NCBI RefSeq assembly: GCF_027925525.1
Contig: NZ_BSDJ01000010.1
Span: 210,844-274,843 of the forward strand
From: Paenibacillus tyrphae
GTDB taxonomy: Bacteria; Bacillota; Bacilli; Paenibacillales; NBRC-103111
Direction of reading: 5' to 3'
DNA length: 64,000 nt
Of the stretch, positions 43,223-52,130 are shown in pieces; the stretch's first letter is position 1, and the number at the start of each line of letters is the position of its first letter. A program made the position numbers and the translations under genes. The notes below the pieces were generated by a model, which worked only from the letters and a program-made list of their open reading frames with translations, ran no database searches and was not told where the DNA came from.

Positions 43223-44161
43223 TTACCAGATGCCGCGCTTTAAATATTTTCGCGCCATCCCGTTGCCGGTCACGATCAGCACGAAGGCGATGACGGATTC
43301 GAACAAGCCGACCGCCGTGGAGAAGCTGTAATCCTGCTCCCCGAGGCCGATCCGGTACACGTACGTTCCGATGACGTCGGCCACGTGGTAGACGCTCGGG
43401 TTGTACATGACGAGAATCTGCTCGGTTCCTGCCTCCAGAATCGACCCGAGCCGCAAAATGAACATGAGCAGGATGATCGGCACGAGGCCCGGCAGCGTAA
43501 TGTGCAGCGTCTGCTTCCATTTGTTCGCCCCGTCCATCTTGGCCGCTTCGTACAGCTGCGGATCGATGCCGGTCAAGGCGGCCAAGTAGACGATCGTGCT
43601 CCAGCCGACCTCCTTCCAGCCGGCGGAGGCGACGAGCACAGAGCGGAAGACCTCACCGTCCAGAAAAAACTTCACCGGCTCCCCGCCCAGCAGGGCGATC
43701 CACCGGTTCACGATCCCTCCGTTGACCGACAGCAGATCGATGAACAGCCCGCTGACGATCACCCAGGACAAAAAGTGCGGCAGGTAGACGATCGTCTGAA
43801 TGGTGCGCTTGAACAGCATATGTTTCAGTTCGTTCATCAGAATGGCGACGATAATCGGGAGCGGAAAAAAGAAAACGATTTTGTATACGGAAATGAGCAG
43901 CGTATTGCGAAACACTTGCAGGAAGCCGGAGGAGGTCAGCAGCTTCTCAAAATGCTTGAAGCCGACCCACGGGCTGGCACTCATGCCGTCGAAGATGTTG
44001 AAGTCCTTGAACGCGATGACGATGCCGTACATCGGCGTATATTTGAACAACAACAGAAACAGCAGGCCGGGAACAAGCGCGGCATACAAATCCCAGTCTT
44101 GGCGGACATCGGCCCAGAGCCGTGCCCGTTTAATTTTGCCGGTTCGCACGCGGTGCGGCAC
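43223..44161 (-). CDS. Sugar ABC transporter permease, LplB/YteP type
   Basis: 312 residues, six transmembrane helices. The N-terminal DLYAALVPGLLFLLLFKYTP and the segment YGIVIAFKDFNIFDG are characteristic of LplB/YteP. The EAA loop is PQLYEAAKMDGANKWKQ. GTG 44161 directly touches AAGGAGG; a second in-frame GTG at 44149 is spaced 11 nt from it and may be the true start. It is the first gene of the operon permease-permease-binding protein. The YesM/YesN-type pair at 45.6-49 kb is the likely activator. Confidence 0.9.
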   Translation of the reverse strand: MPHRVRTGKIKRARLWADVRQDWDLYAALVPGLLFLLLFKYTPMYGIVIAFKDFNIFDGMSASPWVGFKHFEKLLTSSGFLQVFRNTLLISVYKIVFFFPLPIIVAILMNELKHMLFKRTIQTIVYLPHFLSWVIVSGLFIDLLSVNGGIVNRWIALLGGEPVKFFLDGEVFRSVLVASAGWKEVGWSTIVYLAALTGIDPQLYEAAKMDGANKWKQTLHITLPGLVPIILLMFILRLGSILEAGTEQILVMYNPSVYHVADVIGTYVYRIGLGEQDYSFSTAVGLFESVIAFVLIVTGNGMARKYLKRGIW

Positions 44162-44423
44162 CTCCTTAATTCGACGACAGTTTGCGGTGCGGGGAAGCTT
44201 GATTTCAGTGTACCGGGGGGAGGCCCGGGAGGGTAGAAGAGGGCGATGACCTTTTTTGGTAGTTTGATTGTTTTTTGGCGGAAAGCAAACGGAAACGGTG
44301 CTGAGTTACCACGGGTTGTCATGTGAATACCAAATAAAGTAATTATATTCCCTTATATGGATTTGTTTGGATCTTGTAGACTTAAAGTGGAAATTCCATT
44401 TAAAGCCAAGGAGAGTGGTTTGG

Positions 44424-45476
44424 ATGAAGAAAAGGTTTGTTTTATTGGCCGTCGCGGCAGCGGTCATGGCGGTGTTCCCAACGGCGATAAGCGCCAGCGA
44501 TGCGCCGGGGCGTTCGAAAAGCGGAGACGCACCGGCGTCGATCGAAATGAGCGGAGTGGAGGTGACGGACTTTACGCGGACGGCGACGGCTGCGAAAATC
44601 GACGAGGTACTGGCCAAGGCGCGCAAGGCGGGAATGGAGAGCGTACAAGCCCAAGGCTTGCAGAGAAGCTCGACTGCGGCCGGGCATACGGTCGACTACA
44701 CGTTAATCGACGGGGATACCGCGTATTTCTATGAGAAGAGCCCGACGCAGGAGAAGGAGAAGGTTTACGTCTACGAAGCCGCAGCCTCGGAAACGGGCGG
44801 CGGTGCCGGCCAGCGGATCGCGGCAATGGCGGGCAACCTTCCCGATGGCATCGGAGGCCGGGCGATCGTCAATGGGAACGGCTCGTACCTTAACTCTACG
44901 GTGCGATTGGCGGCGTCGAATCAGCTGACGGGCTCGCCTTCAGGGGCAACGTACATTTATGCCGGGTTTAGCGGCACCTCCGGCAGCCAAGGGGTAGAAA
45001 CCGATATGGGCTTGCAGTACAGCAATGCGTACAATAATCAAAAGTGGCTGCCCGTGCTGTCCGTATTTAAAGGCTCCAAGCAATTCGGAACGTTGGTGCC
45101 GCCCTATAATCAGGTGCAGTATAAGAACGGGTATAAGCTCGGTACGGATGTAAACCTGACGGCTTACCGGAACTCGAACGGCAGCGTGCGGCTGTCGCTC
45201 AGCGGGTATGCCATTTGCTCCGACATGAGCTGCTCTTCCCAAACGGATACGTACCTCACGACGGTTGCGGAGGTGGCGAATATGAATGTTTCCAGCGTAA
45301 GTAAATGGAAAATGCTTGCGACCCTTGCCGGCTCTGAAAGCGTGACGGGAAGGAACTATGCCGAATTCAAAAACGTAAATGTGGACGGAGCGGCGCGAAC
45401 TCCGGTCAAAGATGTAGAGGATTACGCGACTGTGACCGTTTCCGGAAACAACGTGACGATTAACGTCTCCAGATAA
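44424..45476 (+). CDS. Secreted protein, YrpD-like
   Basis: 351 residues with a signal peptide (KKRFVLLAVAAAVMAVFPTA, cleavage after ISA). The mature N-terminal part (about 40-130) is charged and helical. The C-terminal half (about 150-350) is beta-rich: GGRAIVNGNGSYLNSTVRL, ATYIYAGFSGTSGSQGVETD, GLQYSN. This pattern recalls the YrpD family of Bacillus secreted proteins of unknown function; the match is tentative. ATG 44424 is used because AAGGAGAG precedes it. The gene is divergent from the transport operon and convergent with the regulator operon, so it may bind or modify the same polysaccharide. Confidence 0.65.
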   Translation: MKKRFVLLAVAAAVMAVFPTAISASDAPGRSKSGDAPASIEMSGVEVTDFTRTATAAKIDEVLAKARKAGMESVQAQGLQRSSTAAGHTVDYTLIDGDTAYFYEKSPTQEKEKVYVYEAAASETGGGAGQRIAAMAGNLPDGIGGRAIVNGNGSYLNSTVRLAASNQLTGSPSGATYIYAGFSGTSGSQGVETDMGLQYSNAYNNQKWLPVLSVFKGSKQFGTLVPPYNQVQYKNGYKLGTDVNLTAYRNSNGSVRLSLSGYAICSDMSCSSQTDTYLTTVAEVANMNVSSVSKWKMLATLAGSESVTGRNYAEFKNVNVDGAARTPVKDVEDYATVTVSGNNVTINVSR

Positions 45477-45507
45477 CATCTGATTGTTGCAATTTTTGCG
45501 AAATCGA

Positions 45508-45546
45508 ATCGAACAAGCCCTTACCCGCGGCTTGTTCGATTTTTTT
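45508..45546. terminator. Strong intrinsic terminator
   Basis: ATCGAACAAGCC (45508-45519) and GGCTTGTTCGAT (45529-45540) form a perfect 12-bp stem with a 9-base loop, followed by TTTTTT on the plus strand. It mainly ends the YrpD-like gene; the convergent regulator gene may also use it. Confidence 0.88.
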
Positions 45547-45568
45547 GTTCCGGCGCCGGTTCACGGCT

Positions 45569-47167
45569 TCAGGGCTTCATCTCCCCCGGCGTGACGCCCC
45601 AATATTTACGGAACACCTTCGTAAAATAGCTCACGTCCCGGTACCCGGTCAGCATGGCGGCGTCGTACACCTTGGCGCCTTTGAGCAGCGCGGCTTTGGC
45701 GGCTTCCATCTTGCGCTCCAGCACGTACGTGGAGAACGGCTTCCCGGTTTCCTGCTTGAACAGCCTGCTCAAGTAGGACGAATTGACGTACAGCCGGTCC
45801 GCGACCGTATGCAGGGTGAGCTCGGAATCCAGCTCCTTCTCGACGATATCCAGGATCGTCCGGACCGTATCATGGCTGATGCATCGGCGCTGGTTCTGCA
45901 CGTATGCGGCGATATGACGTACCGTACGGCTCAGCCATGCCTGAATCTGTTCCTTCGTCGTCATCAGCAGCGGATTGTGGAAGAACACGTAGTCGTCCCC
46001 GGTCGCTTCCTTAACCCGCCAGCCTTGGCGCTGGATCGTCCGGGTCAGCAGGCTGACGAAATAAAGCACATGCTCGTGCACGTCATCCACGGACCCGGCC
46101 CGGCCCATTCCTTCCGCCCACAGCGCGGAAGCCAGCTCCTCCGCCTTGCCGGGATCGCCTGTCTCCAGTGCAATCTCAAGCCCCTTCTCCAATGTCGGCT
46201 GCAGCGTAAGCGCGGAAGTCCCTTCCGGCTCCTCCCGGTACGGAATCGCGATATCCCGCCCGTACATTTTGCGGCACAGCAACGCTTTGCCTGCTTGAGC
46301 ATACAGCTTGTGCAGCTTCCCGGGGCCGCCGGTCGCCCCGCTGATGCCCGCGCTCGCCGTGACCTTCAGACATTCCTTCACCTTCCCGAGCAGCCGGGTC
46401 ACCGTCGTGTGCGCATGCAGCAGAACGCCGTTCGGTTCCTCGTCCGGCCCCGCATCGAACAGGATGACGGTACGGCCTTCCGGATCGGTAAAACTCGAAT
46501 GCCCGGACCGTTGAAGCAGCTCGCTGACGATGCTGTGGAGGGAAAATAAGAGCAGCTGCCGGTCCTTCGGGCCGAAGCGGGTTTCCGCTTCGGGGAGCGG
46601 GTCCATATCGAGCACGGCAACCGCCAGTTGTAGGTCCGGCTTCAGATCGAGCTGCACATCCTTGCCGTACTGCACCGCTTCGCGCAGGCTGTAAGCTCCT
46701 TCCGCCCAGCGCCGGAAGAAGCTGCTGCGCAGCTGCGGCAAATGCTGCCGCCATTTCTCCTGCAGCATCGCCTGATTGCTGATCCGCTCCAGCTCCTGCC
46801 GAAGCTGTTCGGCCGCTTCCAGCACCGCTTTCAGGATTTCTTCGTCTCCGGCGGGCTTCAGCAAATACTTCATCACCCCGGCGTCCATCGCGGCCTGTGC
46901 GAATTCGAAATTGTCGTGCCCGCTCAGGATGATCAGCTTCACCAGCGGGTCGAGCTCCTGCAGCTTGCGGGCCAGCGTGATGCCGTCCATCTGCGGCATT
47001 TCGATATCCAGCAGCACGATATCCGGCTTCTTGCGTTCGAAGAGCTCCAGCGCTTCGAGCCCGCTCTCCGCCGTGCCGATCACTTCGATGCCATGGTCCT
47101 CCCACGGAATATGATGCATCAGGCTGTTGCGCAGGCGGATTTCGTCTTCGACAATGAATAAGTTCAT
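45569..47167 (-). CDS. YesN-type response regulator, AraC family
   Basis: 532 residues. Receiver domain 1-120 with IVEDEIRLRNSL, Asp54 in IVLLDIEMPQMDG and Lys in YLLKPAGD. The middle region (about 130-420) is variable, as usual for YesN proteins. The AraC DNA-binding part spans about 430-530: ELTLHTVADRLYVNSSYLSR and DAAMLTGYRDVSYFTKVFRK. ATG 47167 overlaps the kinase stop by 4 bases (ATGA) and has GAGGTG upstream, so the much longer open frame in front is not used. It should activate the transport operon at 40.7-44.2 kb. Confidence 0.92.
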   Translation of the reverse strand: MNLFIVEDEIRLRNSLMHHIPWEDHGIEVIGTAESGLEALELFERKKPDIVLLDIEMPQMDGITLARKLQELDPLVKLIILSGHDNFEFAQAAMDAGVMKYLLKPAGDEEILKAVLEAAEQLRQELERISNQAMLQEKWRQHLPQLRSSFFRRWAEGAYSLREAVQYGKDVQLDLKPDLQLAVAVLDMDPLPEAETRFGPKDRQLLLFSLHSIVSELLQRSGHSSFTDPEGRTVILFDAGPDEEPNGVLLHAHTTVTRLLGKVKECLKVTASAGISGATGGPGKLHKLYAQAGKALLCRKMYGRDIAIPYREEPEGTSALTLQPTLEKGLEIALETGDPGKAEELASALWAEGMGRAGSVDDVHEHVLYFVSLLTRTIQRQGWRVKEATGDDYVFFHNPLLMTTKEQIQAWLSRTVRHIAAYVQNQRRCISHDTVRTILDIVEKELDSELTLHTVADRLYVNSSYLSRLFKQETGKPFSTYVLERKMEAAKAALLKGAKVYDAAMLTGYRDVSYFTKVFRKYWGVTPGEMKP

Positions 47168-49008
47168 GCCAGCTTCACCTCTTGCTGCAGCCCGGGGCGG
47201 GCCGGCTCCAACTCGTGATTCTCCTTGCACTTCTCCAGCGGAAGAATCAGTGTCGCCGTCGTGCCCTGGCCCTCCGTACTGCCTATTTTCAGTTCGGCCC
47301 GTTGGCCGTAGACGATGAGAATGCGCGACATGACGTTGCGCAGGCCGAACAAGTCCTTGGGGTTGCATTGCCTATACGATAGCGCCCCCGATTCATATGC
47401 GGCCAGCTTGGCCAGCTCGCTGCGGATATGCTCCAGCCGTGCCGGGGGAATGCCGGTCCCGTTGTCCTGCACGGTCAGCACCAGACAGCGTTCCTCGATG
47501 CGGCTGGCGATGAGCAGATGACCGTCTCTGCGCTTCTCCAGCCCGTGAAGAATCGCATTTTCCACCAAAGGTTGCAAAATCAGCTTCAGCACGGGGACGT
47601 TCTTGCTTTCCTCGGCCAGCTCGTAGCTGACCGTGAACGAATCGAGAAAGCGAAGCTGCTGCACCCGGATGTAATAATGGAGGTGCGTGACTGTTTCTTC
47701 CACGGAGAACGTTTCCCGTCCCTTGCTCAGGCTGAGCCGGAAGAAGTTCGATAAATTCAGCACCATTTCGCTGATTTCGTCGGCATCGTAATTTTTGGCC
47801 GTCCAATAAATCGAATCGAGCGTATTGTAGAGGAAGTGCGGGTTAATCTGCGACTGTAAAAATTTCAGCTCCGTATTGGCGAGCTGCAGCTGCTGTTCGT
47901 AGTAATTTTCGATCAGGTGGCGCTGCTCTTCGACCATCTTGTTGAACGCCCGGGTCAAGTAACCGAGCTCGTCGGCCCGGTCGTTTTCCAGCCGGACGTT
48001 AAAATTGCCGCTTCCGACCCGTTTCATCCCCTTCAGCAAACGCTGCACGGGAGAAGCGATGCCGCTGTACACCCCCCAGGAGATGAGGCAAGCGAGCACG
48101 ATGCTGATTCCGATAATAATGTAGGTATACATCCGGTTTAGATTCGTTTCCCGGTACAATTCTTCCTTCGGCTGGGACAGCACGAGCGACCATTTGTAGT
48201 AGGCCGAATCGACCTTCGTCGAAATCTCGGACCCGCTTTCGCTGCCTTCGTCCGCGCTGGTCCGCGTCCTCTCGGCGCTTTCCGTTCCTGTCACGAGATG
48301 TCCCTTATCGTTATATAGGGCAATTTGCGCTTGGGGCGACGGCAGCAGCGACAGGAGCAAGTCGAGCAGCTTGTCTTTGTTCAAAGTAATGATGAGCAGA
48401 TTCGGCTCGCGGTCCGGGTTGTTGAGATCCATCGTACGGACCAGTGAGATACTGTCCGTGTCCATGACGGAGCCGAACGTCTTCCGTTCCAGAAACTCCA
48501 CGTCGGGCATGACGTAAGCAATGGCAGAGCCTCCGGCCTCGGCAAGCTCCTGCAGCCTCAGCACCTGAAGCGGATGCTCGATCTTCTTGCTCCCGCTGCC
48601 GGTGGACAACAGCATTCGGGAGGAAGCGTGATACAGCAAAATTTGAGAGACCATCGGGCTAATCGAGGTGATGCTTGAGAGCTCCCTTGAGATCTCGGAA
48701 AAGTTAATATACGATTGCGCCGTCAAATCCGGCCCCGTCTCGTTCAGCAGCTTCAGCAGGTTGTTGTTCGTGGCAGCCAGCGTCGAGATTTGCTCCACAT
48801 TTTGCAGCGTGACATCGATATAGTCCATCGAAGAGGTCAGCGCGCCTTTGGTCCGCTCCTCGGTTTGCTCCAGCAGGATGCGCTGAGAACGGAAGTTGAC
48901 GAACAGACTGACGATGACGAGAGGGACCAGCACGAGAACGAAATACACGGTGAGACGAAGCTGGATTTTTTCCGTATACCGCTTGTACAACCAAGGCCAC
49001 AGTCGCAT
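47164..49008 (-). CDS. YesM-type sensor histidine kinase
   Basis: 614 residues from ATG 49008 (GGGAGGTG upstream). Transmembrane helix near 20-40, a large extracellular sensor region, a second helix near 295-318, HAMP (about 320-375, SPVQRLLKGMKRVGSGNF), phospho-acceptor block INPHFLYNTLDSIYWTAK, and HATPase blocks LQPLVENAILHG and DNGTGIPP. Its start overlaps the stop of the binding-protein gene (TGATG), so the three genes form a binding protein-kinase-regulator operon. The adjacent binding protein may deliver the signal to its sensor domain. Confidence 0.92.
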   Translation of the reverse strand: MRLWPWLYKRYTEKIQLRLTVYFVLVLVPLVIVSLFVNFRSQRILLEQTEERTKGALTSSMDYIDVTLQNVEQISTLAATNNNLLKLLNETGPDLTAQSYINFSEISRELSSITSISPMVSQILLYHASSRMLLSTGSGSKKIEHPLQVLRLQELAEAGGSAIAYVMPDVEFLERKTFGSVMDTDSISLVRTMDLNNPDREPNLLIITLNKDKLLDLLLSLLPSPQAQIALYNDKGHLVTGTESAERTRTSADEGSESGSEISTKVDSAYYKWSLVLSQPKEELYRETNLNRMYTYIIIGISIVLACLISWGVYSGIASPVQRLLKGMKRVGSGNFNVRLENDRADELGYLTRAFNKMVEEQRHLIENYYEQQLQLANTELKFLQSQINPHFLYNTLDSIYWTAKNYDADEISEMVLNLSNFFRLSLSKGRETFSVEETVTHLHYYIRVQQLRFLDSFTVSYELAEESKNVPVLKLILQPLVENAILHGLEKRRDGHLLIASRIEERCLVLTVQDNGTGIPPARLEHIRSELAKLAAYESGALSYRQCNPKDLFGLRNVMSRILIVYGQRAELKIGSTEGQGTTATLILPLEKCKENHELEPARPGLQQEVKLA

Positions 49009-50516
49009 CAACGCACCTCCCGCTGCTTTTGATACCACTCGTTTACTTCCTTCGTGATTTCATCGCCGCCCTCCCGCCTCCACCAGTCCGTATACGACTC
49101 GAACTGGTCCAAGGGAATGACGCCGACGACCATTTTGACGAAAACGTCGCGGAGCGCGGACAGCTTCTTCTTGTACTTTTCCATGGCGGGGGTGGGGGGA
49201 CCCTGAAATTCGTCGCGAATGATATTCCGCTCGACCGCCTGAACGTTCGAGTACAGCTGGAAGCGGGGGCCGAGCGAATCGAGCCGCTCCTTCAATAAGG
49301 CGGGGGAAGGGACATCGACAAGCGATGAATACATGCCCCGGTACAGATGCTTGTCATGCTCCGTAAAGTCGGTCACGATGCGCCCGTCCCGCTCGCTCCA
49401 GACTTGGTTCCGGAAGCCGAGCTTCAGCTCGCGGTTGCCTTCCCCGGCGATGAAGTTCAGCATTCGGATGACGGCTCCGGCCCGGAGGCTGTGGGCAGGA
49501 ACGACTTGATACTGGCGGATCAGAGAAGTCTCGTACGTGCCCTTGCGGCCTGCCGGTCCGACAGGGTAATCAAGGGGAATCCACTCGGCCTGCGGGTCGT
49601 TTTTCCGGCTCAGCTCGATCGCCCCGCGCGTATCGTACCAGGTCGCCGACAACAGCCCGACTTGCCCGGATGCGACCTTTTGATCGAGGTTCCGATTTTT
49701 GTTGATCGGAAATTCGGGATCCAGAAGCCGCTCGGCGTACAGGCGATGGAGAAAAGTAAGCGCTTCCTTCGTTTCAGGCAAAATGTCCGCATACACCAGC
49801 TTGTCGTCCCGTTCCAGCCATTGGCCGAGCTGAACGCCGAACGCCCCGAAGAAAGGGGAGGACCGTCCCAAATTTTCGATGAGGATCAGCCCGTGCGTCT
49901 CGGGCTTGCCGCTGCCTGCGGGACCGCTGCGGGCAAACGCCCGAATGACCTCGTAATATTGCTCCAGCGTTTGCGGCGGCTTCAGGCCGAGCTTGTCCAG
50001 CCAATCCTTCCGCGCGTACATCAGCTCGGTGCCGCGTATATCGTTGACGCTGGGAATCGCATAGATTTTGCCGTTGAGGGTGACTTTATCCCAGGCCTCC
50101 TTCGGGATGCCGGACTTCAGCGCGGGGCCGTAGCGGTCGATCCAATCGTTCAGCGGCTGGAGGAGGCCGCTCTTGGCATAGTTGGCGACCCAGACGTCGC
50201 TGAACACGCTCAGCATATCCGGAGGATTGCCGGAAGCCATGAGCGCGTTCAGCTTCACTTCATATCCTTCGGAAGGCGGTACAATGACGCGGATATCCAG
50301 ATTCGTCCGCTCTTTGATGTAGTCGAGATACGGGTTACGGTTCTCGTTCAGGCCCTTCGGGAACGTAAATCCCAAGCTGTTCAGAACGACGGAGACCGGC
50401 TCCGGCGGAGTGGCTTCCGGATTGCCGCCGGTCCGGTAACACGAAGTCAGTCCGACGATGCCAAGGATCGATGCGAGCAGCACGGAGCAACGAATCCGTT
50501 TCGCATTCACGGCCAT
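49008..50516 (-). CDS. Extracellular solute-binding lipoprotein in the kinase operon
   Basis: 502 residues, lipobox IVGLTSC near Cys26. It belongs to the same LplA/YtcQ-like group as the protein at 40729-42213 (similar blocks: LDYIKERTNLDIRV, KVTLNGKIYAIPS, ARKDWLDKLGLKPP). It has no permease genes directly next to it. Being first in an operon with kinase and regulator, it may act as a ligand-presenting sensor partner, a second receptor for the nearby permeases, or both. It is separated by 38 bp from the TetR gene upstream on the same strand. Confidence 0.85.
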   Translation of the reverse strand: MAVNAKRIRCSVLLASILGIVGLTSCYRTGGNPEATPPEPVSVVLNSLGFTFPKGLNENRNPYLDYIKERTNLDIRVIVPPSEGYEVKLNALMASGNPPDMLSVFSDVWVANYAKSGLLQPLNDWIDRYGPALKSGIPKEAWDKVTLNGKIYAIPSVNDIRGTELMYARKDWLDKLGLKPPQTLEQYYEVIRAFARSGPAGSGKPETHGLILIENLGRSSPFFGAFGVQLGQWLERDDKLVYADILPETKEALTFLHRLYAERLLDPEFPINKNRNLDQKVASGQVGLLSATWYDTRGAIELSRKNDPQAEWIPLDYPVGPAGRKGTYETSLIRQYQVVPAHSLRAGAVIRMLNFIAGEGNRELKLGFRNQVWSERDGRIVTDFTEHDKHLYRGMYSSLVDVPSPALLKERLDSLGPRFQLYSNVQAVERNIIRDEFQGPPTPAMEKYKKKLSALRDVFVKMVVGVIPLDQFESYTDWWRREGGDEITKEVNEWYQKQREVR

Positions 50517-50554
50517 CTACTCCTTTTGGAAAAGGTGGTTTGGCTTTTACTTGC

Positions 50555-51142
50555 TTATCCCTCACTTCGAAGCACGCTTTTGACCGCCTCTTGCCAGATG
50601 TCCTCATAGTTGAATTTGAAGCCGATCATCATAAAGTTGCCGATGTTGTCGATGACCATGGTGAGCATATGCGCCTTGGCCGTAATCCGCTCGTCCGGAA
50701 CGACGCCAAGCTTCGTGCCGTGCTTCAGCAGCTCCTCGAATCCGCTGGCGAATCCCCCGGTCACCGCGTGGAACCGCTGCTCGTATTTCGGTTCGTTGCG
50801 GGAGCCACGGATCAAGTATTCGTTCAGGATGCGGGGGAAGTATTCGTCCTGCCGCTGGTCCTCGATCATCCGGCAGCCGTCGGCCAGCAGCTTTGCTTCG
50901 AAGTTGTCTTTCGTATAGTCCTGGATGGAGAAGGATTTCGAAAAATCGATTTCCTTCGCGATTTCATCGAAAAGAACGTCGATCAGCACATCTTTGGAAG
51001 GAAAATGATAGTAGATCGCGGGCTTGGAAATTCCGACTTCTTTGGCTATCATCGACAGGCTTGTTTTGTCAAACCCATGCTCCGCGAACAGCCGGTAGGC
51101 GATTTCCAAAATTCTGGTGTAGGTTTCGTTGATAACAATCAC
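50555..51142 (-). CDS. TetR-family transcriptional regulator
   Basis: 195 residues. N-terminal TetR HTH (about 8-55): ILEIAYRLFAEHGFDKTSL, then IAKEVGISKPAIYYHFPSKD, with the conserved YYHF recognition-helix end. The helical C-terminal ligand domain has no family-specific signature I can name. The start is GTG. It sits upstream of the binding protein-kinase operon on the same strand and downstream of the ECF operon, which has its own terminator. Its target is unknown. Confidence 0.88.
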   Translation of the reverse strand: MIVINETYTRILEIAYRLFAEHGFDKTSLSMIAKEVGISKPAIYYHFPSKDVLIDVLFDEIAKEIDFSKSFSIQDYTKDNFEAKLLADGCRMIEDQRQDEYFPRILNEYLIRGSRNEPKYEQRFHAVTGGFASGFEELLKHGTKLGVVPDERITAKAHMLTMVIDNIGNFMMIGFKFNYEDIWQEAVKSVLRSEG

Positions 51143-51261
51143 TCCGTCAAACGTTTTGTTGTAAAATACCCCAAAAATTCCTAGTTACCAATACTTCTGC
51201 ATCCCTATGTTAAATCCCTCCTTTTCGAATGGGCGACATTCGGCCTGCCGTAAAACAAGCA

Positions 51262-51302
51262 AGCCCTCTTCGAGAACCGGAGAAACCGGATCGGAGAGGG
51301 CT
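51262..51302 (-). terminator. Intrinsic terminator after the ECF operon
   Basis: AGCCCTCT (51262-51269) pairs with AGAGGGCT (51295-51302). On the minus strand a T-rich stretch follows. It separates the ECF operon from the TetR gene. Confidence 0.65.
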
Positions 51303-51324
51303 ATGGCGCCGGGAGCGGGCAAGC

Positions 51325-52116
51325 TTACCAAAGCAGAATCAGCATCAAATTCGACAGCGCAATAGCGAACACGGCGTAGTCGCGCGGGCGAAACCGGTAT
51401 ATGCGGATCGGCGTCCGTCCGGTATCGCCTTGGTAGCAGCGGGACTCCATCGCAACGGCCAAATCTCTGGCGCGCAGGATGGAGAGCACGAACAAGGGCA
51501 GCAGCATCGGCAGCACGCCCCGGAAGCGGGCCGCTACTCCTTTGCGGTGAAAGCCTCCACCCCGGGCCGTCTGCGCCTTGCGGATTTTATCGAACTCGTC
51601 CAGCAGCAGCGGGAGGAAGCGAAGGGCGATGGAGAACATCATCACCGCTTCGTGCACCGGAACCCTCAGCTTCTTCATAGGGCTAAGCAGCAGCTCCAGC
51701 CCTTCCGCGAGCACGATCGGCGAAGTCGTCCGCACGAGCAGCGACAAGAGCAGCACGATCCCGGCGATCTGCTCGCACATGACGACGCCCTTCACCGCGC
51801 CTTCCGCCGAGAATGTGACGAAGCCGATCGTGATCCACGTATCCCCCGGAACGGGGGTGAGGATCGCCTGGTAAATCATCGTGGACGTAAAAAATAGCAG
51901 CAAGGACAAAAAAGTCAGCGCCAGCACGCGCCAAGAGAGCTTGGCTACGCCCCAGAGGGCGATGAGCAACGCGAGCTGGGCGCTTTTCAGGAGCAGGTGG
52001 TGGTTCAGCAGCAGACTGAGGCCGAACAGCAGCACGGCGACAATCTTCATGCGCGGGTCCCAGCGCTCCAGCCACGAGTTTCTTTTTTGGTAGATCAAAT
52101 CGCTTGTTGCGGACAT
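51325..52116 (-). CDS. ecfT: ECF transporter transmembrane (T) component
   Basis: 263 residues of the CbiQ/EcfT family, with about five transmembrane helices. The first block is SWLERWDPRMKIVAVLLFGLSL. Cytoplasmic coupling helices carry the Ala-Arg-Gly type motifs: KIRKAQTARGG is the first, and LAVAMESRCYQGDTGRTP the second. EcfT couples the two ATPases to the substrate-binding S component. It is the last gene of the operon S-desulfidase-A1-A2-T. Ribosome binding site AAGGAG. Confidence 0.93.
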   Translation of the reverse strand: MSATSDLIYQKRNSWLERWDPRMKIVAVLLFGLSLLLNHHLLLKSAQLALLIALWGVAKLSWRVLALTFLSLLLFFTSTMIYQAILTPVPGDTWITIGFVTFSAEGAVKGVVMCEQIAGIVLLLSLLVRTTSPIVLAEGLELLLSPMKKLRVPVHEAVMMFSIALRFLPLLLDEFDKIRKAQTARGGGFHRKGVAARFRGVLPMLLPLFVLSILRARDLAVAMESRCYQGDTGRTPIRIYRFRPRDYAVFAIALSNLMLILLW

Positions 52117-52130
52117 AGGTCAGGCACTCC

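Noticed and set aside
45569..47368. Longer start for the response regulator, adding 67 residues
   Set aside because: The extension is a shadow of the kinase gene; ATG 47167 has a ribosome binding site and the normal receiver-domain start.
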